From NCBI GenBank assembly GCA_964582985.1, contig CAZOUM010000064.1:1-14505 (forward strand): a stretch of DNA of 14,505 nt, in the 5' to 3' direction. This document shows positions 1 through 6,364 of this stretch, piece after piece. The notes below the pieces were generated by a model that saw only the letters and a list, made by a program, of their open reading frames with translations, did not search any database and had not been told where the DNA came from. Positions within the stretch are counted from its first letter, which is position 1. The number at the start of each line of letters is the position of its first letter. The DNA is from CAZQYB01 sp964582985. GTDB taxonomy: Bacteria; Planctomycetota; Phycisphaerae; Sedimentisphaerales; Anaerobacaceae. Made by a program: the position numbers and the translations under genes.

Positions 1-24
1 TGTTTTCGGTTAAATGTTGCGGGC

Positions 25-48
25 ATGGTTTTGTGGGTCATAAACCAT
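25..48. repeat. Small inverted repeat upstream of the coiled-coil gene
   Basis: ATGGTTT (25-31) and AAACCAT (42-48) are perfect 7-bp complementary arms around a 10-nt loop. There is no T-run after it, so it is a poor intrinsic terminator. It lies about 120 bp before the start codon at 170 and could be an operator or an RNA hairpin in the leader, or chance in AT-rich DNA. I found no convincing promoter between it and the gene. Confidence 0.25.
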
Positions 49-169
49 ATCCAAAAAGTATAGAATTAAGGGTTATAGAAGGTGTGCTTTTAGGTCTTGA
101 CTTATGATCCTTGATGGTGAGTGTCGCCAATCGAGACCCTTGCTGACAATAACTTAAGGAGCTTATCTG

Positions 170-1249
170 ATGCCAAAAAGCCAGAAACAAAAGAAAAACA
201 TAAGGAAAAGAACAACCACAAAGAACAAGAAAAGGACATATGGGACTAATGCAGCAGGCGATGCCGTGATTACTGCAATCGACACGTTGCGGTCCCAAGC
301 CAGAAGTGGTAAAGAGAAATTAGAGGACTTTGCGGACGTTTCTGAAGAAAGGGCCAGTATTATCTCCATTGTCAAGGATATTGAAGGACAAGTTGAGACA
401 GTATTCAAGCTAAACGAGATTTTGGAAGCTCAACTTAATACGGCTCAGAAGAAGTTGTCCGAAGAGTTGGCTGCTCGTGTTCAGTCAGAGGTACAGGTCG
501 AATCACTCGAAGCCCAGGCAGCTTTGGCCAAGCAATTGCGCGAAGATATTTCCTTTGCCGAAGAAGAACGGAACAAGTTTGCCAATTTGCTCGCCCAGAC
601 TCAGTTACAGCTTGAGGAAGTGACTGCCGGGCGGGATTCGCTTGCCGAGCAGATGGCATCCGCCGAGACGAATGTTAAAGAACTCGAACGCGATAAAATG
701 GCTCTTGAGGCCCAGGTGATGAATCTTAAAGACAAGATCAGGGATGCTGACCGCTTACGTAAGGAACTTGCGGAAATAACCGAGGCCCATCGGGACTCGC
801 GTGAGCAGGTGCATGACCTGACAAAGCATCTGGAAGCCTCGGAGGCATCGAAGGATGCCCTTAAAAGGGAACTGGCTGGAACCCATCAAAACGCGCGAGC
901 TCTGCGAGCGGTAGTGGAAAAGCTTCAAGATGAACTTACCGGTGCCGACAGTCGAACAGCCGATCTGCGTATTCAACTCGAAGGTCAGCAGGCCGCCAAT
1001 CGAGAACGGATGGAGACCAATACACGCCTTGAAAACGAAATTAAGATGTTGAATATTAGGTGTGAGGCCGCCAAGAATGAAGTCGATGCATTCAGGAACT
1101 CCATGCGCGACATACGTAGTGAGGCGACTCAAACCAGCGGGCGTGTCCACCAGAAGTACTTTAAACCTGCGGGTAATTCGAACAAAAAGGTAAGGAATAG
1201 TGCCTCACGGAAACGGAAACGGTCGCAGGCTTTGTCCACTAAGGCCTAA
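170..1249 (+). CDS. Long coiled-coil protein with highly basic termini, function unknown
   Basis: The 359-residue product starts at ATG 170, preceded by AAGGAG at 156-161 with good spacing. Residues 1-24 are mostly Lys/Arg/Gln/Asn/Thr. From about residue 60 to 320 the sequence is rich in Glu, Ala, Leu, Lys, Gln and Arg with heptad-like spacing of hydrophobic residues and almost no Pro or Gly, as in one long parallel coiled coil. The last 25 residues are again strongly basic, including the cluster RKRKR. There is no signal peptide, membrane segment, Walker box or other catalytic motif. The family is not recognised; it resembles the coil part of SMC, myosin or filament-type proteins only in composition. 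The basic patches at both ends suggest binding to nucleic acid or an acidic surface, with the coil as spacer (inference). It appears monocistronic, with a ~990-bp gene-poor stretch after it. Confidence 0.85.
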   Translation: MPKSQKQKKNIRKRTTTKNKKRTYGTNAAGDAVITAIDTLRSQARSGKEKLEDFADVSEERASIISIVKDIEGQVETVFKLNEILEAQLNTAQKKLSEELAARVQSEVQVESLEAQAALAKQLREDISFAEEERNKFANLLAQTQLQLEEVTAGRDSLAEQMASAETNVKELERDKMALEAQVMNLKDKIRDADRLRKELAEITEAHRDSREQVHDLTKHLEASEASKDALKRELAGTHQNARALRAVVEKLQDELTGADSRTADLRIQLEGQQAANRERMETNTRLENEIKMLNIRCEAAKNEVDAFRNSMRDIRSEATQTSGRVHQKYFKPAGNSNKKVRNSASRKRKRSQALSTKA

Positions 1250-1727
1250 TTGGTGGCTATAACGAGATCGCCTGAAGAACGCCAGTTCGGGCACACATAT
1301 ATGCCTATAAGGCGATTGAATGTTAATCAGACAATGATTTCAAGGATGTTTTTTCACCGAATCTACTTTTGAGACAGCTGAGTCTCCTGCCGACCGATTA
1401 TGGAGCTGCGCACTTGTCAATGCATCAGTTATTGGTGAAGACGGGTGATACCGGGGCGAAAGTTGAAGATTGCGCCACTTTCAGCCTTGCTTCTTTAAGC
1501 TCCAACTGCTTGCTGATAATGGAGTTAATATTATCCGGTTTTATTTGAAGCTGGACAGTGTACGCCTTCAACAAAAAAACATTTTATCTGCAAATTTTTT
1601 ACGAATCTTACAAGAGATGCTTTTGACCTTACCCCCCGGCCGTTTTCTTTGAAAGCTGTAATCGAACACTAATGTGGTTTCTTGCCGTTGGGCTTGGTGG
1701 GTGGTGATGATGCAAAATAAATAAATC

Positions 1728-1819
1728 AAAAAAAGCCCCTGTGCCCGCAGGAACGAGATATCCCTTTATTTATCTATTTAAGTAGTGTTTGAAATACTCG
1801 CCTTGCACTTCACAGGGGC
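1728..1819 (-). terminator. Terminator-like hairpin with long loop, - strand
   Basis: Read on the - strand, GCCCCTGTG (1819-1811) pairs perfectly with CACAGGGGC (1743-1735), and the second arm is followed at once by seven U (1734-1728). The 9-bp GC-rich stem plus U-run is the signature of a Rho-independent terminator, but the 67-nt loop is unusually long. CCTG/CAGG inside the second half offers a competing short hairpin. No annotated - strand gene lies upstream of it, so the structure implies an unannotated - strand transcript from the 1850-2239 region, or a riboswitch-like folded 3' end. Confidence 0.4.
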
Positions 1820-2174
1820 AAGATTTAATCGGCTTTTGTCTTGCCTTATTTCTTTCTTATCTTTCTATCATAGCGCATCGACATATCTTGTTTGTGGACT
1901 TCAGTTTTTCTGGATGTTCCTGTCACAGCCGTATTACACTGCTTCACATAAGGAAGACGGCCAACGATTTTGAAAGCTTCTCGCTCTTTCTTGGCTTTCC
2001 CTAAACTCCAATTTGCCGCCCACAGCTCTTTCCCTACAATCCAACAATTTACCCCGCTTAACCCCGATAACGAAGAACATCGGCGCTCAAAAATTTTTCT
2101 TAGCAAATGGAAAGAATGTGATAATTCCTTTGTTTTTCTTCATCACAGTCCTTTCGGGAGGTGGTAATAATACC

Positions 2175-2203
2175 TTGTCTATGCGCTGTCTGTCTGGTAA
2201 ACT
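2175..2203 (+). promoter_or_regulatory. Possible sigma70-type promoter for the 2240 operon
   Basis: TTGTCT (2175-2180) and TAAACT (2198-2203) are separated by exactly 17 bp and each match 4 of 6 consensus bases. A start point near 2210 would leave a ~30-nt leader containing the AGGAGG ribosome binding site at 2228-2233. This is a consensus match only; AT-rich spacers give such matches by chance. Confidence 0.3.
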
Positions 2204-2239
2204 TCAACTCGGATTTCGATAATTGTCAGGAGGATAATT

Positions 2240-2548
2240 ATGTTTATAGTTCATGTTTTTACCCATGTTAAGCCGAACCAGGTTGAAGCCTTCCAGGCCG
2301 CCACAATTGAGAACGCACGCAACAGTCTGCAGGAACCAGGTTTTGCCCGCTTCGAGGTCATCCAACAACTGGATGATTCTACGCGTTTCGTACTGGTTGA
2401 AGTTTATCGCACACCTGATGACCCGGCCCGGCACAAGGAAACGGCGCATTATCAGAAATGGCGCGATACAGTCGCCGATATGATGGCGGAACCGCGTAAG
2501 AGCGTAAAATATGCTAACGTTTTCCCTGACGAGCAGGCGTGGGGTTAG
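2240..2548 (+). CDS. Antibiotic biosynthesis monooxygenase (ABM/YgiN-type) domain protein
   Basis: The 102-residue single-domain protein starts at ATG 2240 behind a strong AGGAGG (2228-2233). The opening FIVHVFTHVKPNQVEAFQAA, the central GFARFEVIQQLDDSTRFVLVE and the later H-(x)n-HYQKW segment follow the ferredoxin-like alpha/beta pattern of the ABM superfamily (LsrG, YgiN and quinol-monooxygenase relatives). Such proteins are small dimeric cytosolic enzymes that oxidise quinols or isomerise small oxygenated compounds, often without a cofactor; the substrate here is unknown. The stop is 31 bp before the iron alcohol dehydrogenase start, so the two are probably co-transcribed. A pairing with a dehydrogenase fits a small detoxification or catabolic step (inference). 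Confidence 0.85.
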   Translation: MFIVHVFTHVKPNQVEAFQAATIENARNSLQEPGFARFEVIQQLDDSTRFVLVEVYRTPDDPARHKETAHYQKWRDTVADMMAEPRKSVKYANVFPDEQAWG

Positions 2549-2579
2549 GTACAGCATTTCACATCAGGTAAGAGAAATT

Positions 2580-3734
2580 ATGAGATTTGAATTTGCGACA
2601 GCGACGCGTATCATTTTCGGCACCGGGACGATAGAGGAAGTTGCGCCATTGGCGGCCGAGATGGGAAGCTCTGCTTTTGTCATCACAGGCCGAAGCGCCG
2701 AACGGGCTCAGCCGGTTATCGAACAATTGAGGCGGCACAGCATTGAGCATGTCACCTTCAGCGTACCTGGTGAGCCGACTACAACTATTGTAAAGGAGGG
2801 TGTGAGAGAGGCCCGCGAGGCCAAAAGTGATTTGGTTATTGGTATTGGCGGCGGAAGTGTGCTGGATACGGGTAAAGCGATTGCAGCGATGCTGACCAAT
2901 AGCGGCGAACTGGAGGATTACCTGGAGGTCGTCGGTCGCGGTGAACCATTGACTCAACCTCCCGCACCCTATATCGCGATTCCAACCACAGCGGGGACAG
3001 GCGCTGAGGTCACGCGCAATTCCGTGCTCGGCGTACCTGAACATCGGGTCAAGGTAAGTATGCGCAGCCCTTTAATGCTTCCTCGTTTAGCTGTAGTTGA
3101 TTCTGTGTTGACTCATTCGATGCCACCATCTATAACGGCCAGTACCGGCCTGGATGCGCTCACGCAACTTATGGAGGTCTATGTTTCCAACAAAGCAAAT
3201 CCACTAACAGACGGCATCTGTTGGGAGGGTCTAAAACGAGCTGCGCGTTCTTTGCGAGAAGCTTATGAAGACGGCGGCAACGCGGCTGCCCGGGAGGACA
3301 TGGCCTTGGCAAGTCTCTTGGGGGGATTAGCGCTGGCTAACGCAAAATTGGGAGCAGTGCACGGTTTTGCCGGCCCTTTGGGCGGTATGATTTCTGCCCC
3401 GCACGGGGTCATATGCGCAAGGCTGTTGCCTTATGTTATGGAAACCAATGTGCAGGCATTGCAGAAGCGGGCAACTGACTCGGCGGCCCTGGCCCGGTAT
3501 GATGAGGTAGCCCAACTTCTGATTGGAAAGCCAGCGGCGCGGGCAGACGATGGTGTGGCTTGGGTACAAGAGCTTTGCGCGGCGTTAAAGGTGCCGTCGT
3601 TAGCTGAGTTTGGACTGAAGGAAGAGGATTTGCCGGCGGTGGTGGCGAAGTCTCAAAAATCAAGTAGTATGAAAGGCAACCCCATTGTGCTGACAGATGA
3701 TGAATTGGTGGAAATCTTGAAAAAGGGCCTATGA
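2580..3734 (+). CDS. Iron-containing alcohol dehydrogenase-like protein with atypical metal site
   Basis: I chose ATG 2580 (384 residues, MRFEFATATRI...). A longer in-frame start at 2511 would overlap the preceding gene and add residues foreign to the family. The N-terminal Rossmann-like half carries the GGGS dinucleotide motif at 90-93 and the IPTTAGTGAEVT motif at 134-145, hallmarks of group III (iron) alcohol dehydrogenases. In the C-terminal helical half the metal ligands align as D192, Q196, H261 and H275: the usual second ligand (His in GMDALTHAIE) is Gln here (GLDALTQLME). The His four residues after H261 that contacts the nicotinamide region is Gly265. I recall a branch of the family with the DALTQ form, so this may be a subfamily trait rather than damage. 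It probably reduces or oxidises an aldehyde/alcohol with NAD(P). Residues 300-384, ending with the SSSMKGNP motif, are typical for that branch. Confidence 0.88.
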   Translation: MRFEFATATRIIFGTGTIEEVAPLAAEMGSSAFVITGRSAERAQPVIEQLRRHSIEHVTFSVPGEPTTTIVKEGVREAREAKSDLVIGIGGGSVLDTGKAIAAMLTNSGELEDYLEVVGRGEPLTQPPAPYIAIPTTAGTGAEVTRNSVLGVPEHRVKVSMRSPLMLPRLAVVDSVLTHSMPPSITASTGLDALTQLMEVYVSNKANPLTDGICWEGLKRAARSLREAYEDGGNAAAREDMALASLLGGLALANAKLGAVHGFAGPLGGMISAPHGVICARLLPYVMETNVQALQKRATDSAALARYDEVAQLLIGKPAARADDGVAWVQELCAALKVPSLAEFGLKEEDLPAVVAKSQKSSSMKGNPIVLTDDELVEILKKGL

Positions 3735-3794
3735 GCGGAGGCGCGTCATAAAAAACGGTAGGGGTCTTTTCCCGCGGAAAGGAAAAGTAACAAT

Positions 3795-5075
3795 ATGGAT
3801 TACTTCAACTATAAGAACGGTAAACTTTTTGCTGAAAACGTAGATGTTGAAAAAGTTGCTGCCAAGGTCGGTACGCCGGTCTATATCTACAGCAAGGCGA
3901 CGTTCCTGGACCATCTGCAAAAGATTCGAAAGGCCTATAGCGAGCTTGATACTACTGTTTGCTATTCTGTCAAGGCGTGCAGCAATATAAACATCCTGAA
4001 ATTTATGGCTGAGGCAGGCAGCGGATTTGATATTGTCAGCGGCGGCGAGCTGTATCGCGTTCTTCAAGTCGGTGGCAATCCATCAAAAATCGTTTTTGCC
4101 GGTGTAGGCAAGACCGATGCTGAAATCATCGAGGCATTAAACGCCGGCATCGGCTATTTCAATATCGAATCAGAAGCTGAACTGGAAAACCTGATTCGGC
4201 TGGCGAAACAGGAAGGCAAACAAGCTAAAGCGGCTCTTCGTGTCAACCCCGATGTCGAATACAAAACTCATACTTTTTTGGCCACGGGTAAGAGAGAAAC
4301 TAAGTTTGGTGTCGATATGGAGCGGGCGCGAAAGGTTTTCGATGATTATGGTGATAATACAAACGTCGAACTTTGCGCAATCCACGTACATTTGGGAACG
4401 GGTGGCAAAACGATTGAACCATATGTCGAGGCAGTGGAAAAAGTCCTGCCGCTTATCAACCAACTCCGCAGCAAGGGCCACACTGTTGAAGCTCTTGACT
4501 TAGGCGGCGGATATGGAGCAGACTATGAGTCTGATACCGTACCTTCAGCAGAGGAATACGCGGCAGGCATCGTGCCACTGCTGAAAGGCAGAAACCTCAA
4601 ACTTATTCTGGAACCGGGCAAAAGTATCTGTGCCAACGCGGGGATAATGCTCACGCGCGTGCTCTACTTGAAACAAGGAGGTAGTAAAAGATTTGTTATT
4701 GTTGATGCGGGGATGAACGATTTGATTCGGCCGCCACTGTACGATGCATTTCATTTCATCTGGCCTGCCGAAGTGCAAAAGAAATTTGTTCCGCACGAAC
4801 GAGATAGAAACCTGCAACTGGATGGGACCGAGGTTGTTGACGTGGTTGGGCCGGTCTGCGAAGCAGCCGACTTTTTTGCAAAAGACAGGGCTTTGCCGCC
4901 GGTGAAGCGCGGTGATTTGCTGTCAATCTTTACCGCGGGTGCCTATGGCTTCACTATGAGCAGCAACTACAACGCCCGTCCCTTGGCTGCCGAGGTGCTG
5001 GTCGACGGCGACAAATTCTCCGTTATCCGAAAACGCCAAACTTATGAAGACCTAATCGCGCTGGAGAGACCGTGA
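3795..5075 (+). CDS. lysA: Diaminopimelate decarboxylase
   Basis: The 426-residue fold-type III PLP enzyme decarboxylates meso-diaminopimelate to L-lysine, the last step of lysine synthesis, in the cytosol. The PLP lysine is K60 in CYSVKACSN. GFDIVSGGEL, HVHLGTGGK, LDLGGGYGADY (phosphate-binding loop) and EPGKSI follow in family order. The C-terminal beta domain has VDAGMNDLIRPPLYDA, the cysteine of GPVCEAADFF that completes the partner active site in the dimer, and GAYGFTMSSNYNARP. Length is normal for LysA. The family also includes arginine and ornithine decarboxylases, but the GPVCE and NDLIRP segments favour LysA. ATG 3795 follows a purine-rich AAAGGAAAAG stretch, 60 bp after the dehydrogenase stop, so it could be the last gene of that operon. 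The stop is followed at once by a heptamer repeat. Confidence 0.95.
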   Translation: MDYFNYKNGKLFAENVDVEKVAAKVGTPVYIYSKATFLDHLQKIRKAYSELDTTVCYSVKACSNINILKFMAEAGSGFDIVSGGELYRVLQVGGNPSKIVFAGVGKTDAEIIEALNAGIGYFNIESEAELENLIRLAKQEGKQAKAALRVNPDVEYKTHTFLATGKRETKFGVDMERARKVFDDYGDNTNVELCAIHVHLGTGGKTIEPYVEAVEKVLPLINQLRSKGHTVEALDLGGGYGADYESDTVPSAEEYAAGIVPLLKGRNLKLILEPGKSICANAGIMLTRVLYLKQGGSKRFVIVDAGMNDLIRPPLYDAFHFIWPAEVQKKFVPHERDRNLQLDGTEVVDVVGPVCEAADFFAKDRALPPVKRGDLLSIFTAGAYGFTMSSNYNARPLAAEVLVDGDKFSVIRKRQTYEDLIALERP

Positions 5076-5103
5076 CCCGTCGCTCGTGGCTCGTGCCTCG
5101 TGG
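5076..5103 (+). repeat. Tandem heptamer repeat (YYCGTSN) touching the lysA stop codon
   Basis: Four consecutive 7-mers begin at the base after the lysA TGA: CCCGTCG, CTCGTGG, CTCGTGC, CTCGTGG. The same degenerate unit recurs at 8165-8220 (next to the accC stop), 9563-9618 (accB-accC gap) and in degenerate form at 5301-5321. Heptameric short tandem repeats of this kind are known from cyanobacterial spacers; here the family is different and possibly lineage-specific. Confidence 0.75.
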
Positions 5104-5105
5104 TT

Positions 5106-5143
5106 TGTCATTGCGAGGCCGCCAAAGGTGGCCGAAGCAATCT
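5106..5143. repeat. Dispersed hairpin repeat, TGTCATTGCGA...GCAATCT type
   Basis: ATTGC (5110-5114) pairs with GCAAT (5137-5141), enclosing GGCCGCC (5117-5123) paired with GGTGGCC (5127-5133) around an AAA loop. The flanks GTC before and CT after match the other copies at 5200-5224, 5271-5297 and 5979-6004. GTCATTNC...GNAATCT repeats are a recognised kind of small dispersed palindromic element in many genomes; no coding content. Confidence 0.7.
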
Positions 5144-5174
5144 CAATCCCTCGCAACCAAATACAAGATACAAG

Positions 5175-5192
5175 GGTGGGGATTGCCCCACC
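5175..5192 (+). terminator. Strong stem-loop downstream of lysA, possible terminator
   Basis: GGTGGGG (5175-5181) and CCCCACC (5186-5192) form a perfect 7-bp stem with an ATTG loop. Only a short ATTTA follows, so it is a weak Rho-independent terminator at best. It may instead be another member of the hairpin repeats that fill this spacer. Confidence 0.35.
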
Positions 5193-5199
5193 ATTTACT

Positions 5200-5224
5200 G
5201 TCATTCCTGCGAAAGCAGGAATCT
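5200..5224. repeat. Dispersed hairpin repeat, GTCATTCC...GGAATCT type
   Basis: ATTCCTGC (5203-5210) and GCAGGAAT (5215-5222) form a perfect 8-bp stem capped by a GAAA tetraloop. GTC and CT flank it exactly as in the neighbouring copies, whose stems differ. The stem sequence varies while the frame GTCATT...AATCT is kept, which suggests selection or mobilisation based on structure. Confidence 0.7.
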
Positions 5225-5231
5225 ATGCTTG

Positions 5232-5271
5232 CCCCGCACGAAATAGGCCTTTGCCGTAATTTTGTGCGGGG
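5232..5271. repeat. Long near-perfect inverted repeat (40 nt)
   Basis: CCCCGCACGAAAT (5232-5244) pairs with ATTTTGTGCGGGG (5259-5271), 13 bp with one G-U, and the loop holds a further GGC/GCC pairing (5246-5248 with 5253-5255). It abuts the hairpin repeat at 5271-5297, whose first G is the last base of this element. It could act as a transcription or mRNA-decay barrier between lysA and the convergent gene at 5332, or be a palindromic mobile repeat. Confidence 0.6.
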
Positions 5272-5297
5272 TCATTGCGAGCGCAGCGAAGCAATCT
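5271..5297. repeat. Dispersed hairpin repeat, GTCATTGCGAGC...GCAATCT type
   Basis: ATTGC (5274-5278) pairs with GCAAT (5291-5295); the interior GAGCGCAGCGAA is the well-known variable centre of this repeat type. Same frame as the copies at 5106-5143, 5200-5224 and 5979-6004. Confidence 0.7.
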
Positions 5298-5300
5298 ACT

Positions 5301-5321
5301 CACGATTCACCAACGACCACC
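5301..5321 (-). repeat. Degenerate heptamer repeat
   Basis: CACGATT CACCAAC GACCACC is phased by seven. Its first ten bases, CACGATTCAC, are identical to 9605-9614 in the accB-accC gap. It ends about 10 bp before the stop of the convergent gene 5332-5919, so it again lies directly downstream of a stop codon. Confidence 0.4.
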
Positions 5322-5331
5322 AAAACGGTTT

Positions 5332-5919
5332 TCACTTAGGCCACACTCTCTCCAGAACCGCATCAACGATAACTTTCAGAGTCTTTTCGTATAACTTCCA
5401 GAGCCAAGTACCTATCCTCTGATGTTTAGCAAATACTGGGGCTCTGATTGATAAATCACCTATTGTCTCGGCTTTTGTTGCTATCTGTTGAAACGTTCGG
5501 GCTAGTTGGCGAGCACATTGCGCACATTCGTCAAAGTAAACTGTTCTTGGAATCTCGTTGTCGTTCCATGGCTCTCCTGTTGGCATTTTGAAATCAGGAT
5601 CTAAAATGTCGAAAGCGGATACCCCATTCTCTCGCTTATCGAGCCTGTCTAGCTTGAATTCAACAATGCGCTTCGTTAAATCCAAAGTAGCGCGTTTAGC
5701 TGCATCCTGAAGCTTCTCATAGTCTTCTTTTACTATTTTTGCCCATTCGGCCTTACCGTCTAGCCTTAGAGTTTTTACCACTGAATCAAGCTTACCGGAT
5801 AATAACCTATTGAGGCTAACTATGACTCCCAGCTTCGGTCCGGGCACTAACTCAGGTATCTTTTTATCTGCCCACTCTTCCAGTTTTTGCGCAATCTCAA
5901 TGGTTGTTAAGAAATTCAT
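5332..5919 (-). CDS. Hypothetical protein, unrecognised helical family
   Basis: The 195-residue protein starts at ATG 5919 with AGGAAAGG at 5933-5926 as a good ribosome binding site. It is predicted soluble and mostly helical: N-terminal IAQKLEEWADKK, a charged middle with several Lys/Asp/Glu helices, a Pro-rich turn around FKMPTGEPWNDNEIPR, then YFDECAQCARQL with a CxxC pair, and an amphipathic C-terminus ending VWPK. No signal peptide, membrane segment or catalytic motif is recognised; a lone CAQC could bind metal only with partners not visible here. It is the only gene in a repeat-rich stretch, convergent with lysA, and base composition is lower in GC than accC or lysA, so it may be an acquired gene (inference). 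It has proper starts and stops and reads as a real gene. Confidence 0.7.
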   Translation of the reverse strand: MNFLTTIEIAQKLEEWADKKIPELVPGPKLGVIVSLNRLLSGKLDSVVKTLRLDGKAEWAKIVKEDYEKLQDAAKRATLDLTKRIVEFKLDRLDKRENGVSAFDILDPDFKMPTGEPWNDNEIPRTVYFDECAQCARQLARTFQQIATKAETIGDLSIRAPVFAKHQRIGTWLWKLYEKTLKVIVDAVLERVWPK

Positions 5920-5957
5920 AATTTACCTTTCCTGAGAAAAGAAATTTTTATTTAGAG

Positions 5958-6059
5958 GCTCTAACAAAACCCAGTTTGTCATTTCGAGCGAAGCCGAGAA
6001 ATCTATTAGAATGGCTCCGCGAAGCGGCTCCTTGTATTCGAGTCGGGTTTTGTTAGAGT
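5958..6059. repeat. 102-bp inverted-repeat element with nested hairpin repeat (MITE-like)
   Basis: CTCTAACAAAACCC (5959-5972) and GGGTTTTGTTAGAG (6045-6058) are perfect 14-bp inverted arms, extended by a G-U at 5958/6059. Inside lies a copy of the dispersed hairpin (GTCATTTC at 5979 to GAAATCT at 6004) and a second hairpin CCGC-GAA-GCGG. No direct target-site duplication was seen and there is no reading frame, so it is either a small non-autonomous mobile element or the stem of a larger folded leader RNA of the gene at 5332-5919. Confidence 0.65.
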
Positions 6060-6364
6060 GCCTTAGTAACACCTCTCTCCCTATAGGATATAGATTAACA
6101 AAAAGCGAAAAATCAACCGAAAAATAAAAAAAATCAAAATTTTACCTTGTTTTGATCTCGCCGAAATCACGGCTATGACCCGATGGACAACCATTTGCAC
6201 AAAAAGTTATTGATTTACAGCCATAAAACAGGTACAGTTAATCCGACAATTGAATGCTGTAAGTTAACTGAACTTTTGGTGTTTCAGTCAAAAACGCCAG
6301 TTTTGAAAAGTCCAGAGACGCATAAGAGTCGGTGCTCGTTTACCCCTTTTGAAAGGATAATATC
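6060..6364. other. AT-rich intergenic region between divergent genes
   Basis: This spacer separates the - strand gene (starts 5919) from the + strand protease (starts 6365). It contains A-rich runs around 6100-6140 and a weak - strand promoter match, TTGATT (6116-6111) with TATATC (6092-6087), spacing 18, which would put the inverted-repeat element in the leader of the gene at 5332-5919. A small frame at 6183-6368 has no ribosome binding site and was not accepted. Confidence 0.4.
6210..6238 (+). promoter_or_regulatory. Possible promoter for the protease gene
   Basis: TTGATT (6210-6215) and TACAGT (6233-6238) are spaced by 17 bp, each 4 of 6 to the sigma70 consensus. A leader of about 120 nt would precede the GTG start. 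Consensus match only. Confidence 0.25.

Larger units (their letters stand above)
1250..2239. other. Gene-poor spacer of about 1 kb
   Basis: Only short, overlapping reading frames without Shine-Dalgarno support occur here; none was accepted. Visible structure: ATCGCCT (1267-1273) pairs with AGGCGAT (1310-1316) just downstream of the coiled-coil gene, with no T-run; GAGAC (1371-1375) pairs with GTCTC (1382-1386); a terminator-like structure faces the - strand at 1728-1819; CCGAT (2064-2068) pairs with ATCGG (2079-2083). The best small frame is on the - strand, 2106 to 1846 (86 residues, very basic, TTG start, no ribosome binding site). It lies directly upstream of the - strand terminator, so it may be a decayed gene or a non-coding transcript. 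Confidence 0.5.

Noticed and set aside
1785..2222. Several overlapping small + strand frames upstream of the ABM gene
   Set aside because: They overlap one another in different frames, lack Shine-Dalgarno sequences and have irregular composition; best explained as chance frames.
5076..5331. CRISPR array downstream of lysA
   Set aside because: The hairpin repeats are not identical, spacing is irregular and there are no unique spacers of constant length or cas genes.
5072..5422. 116-residue + strand frame after lysA
   Set aside because: It is a translation of the heptamer and hairpin repeats and runs antisense into the gene at 5332-5919.
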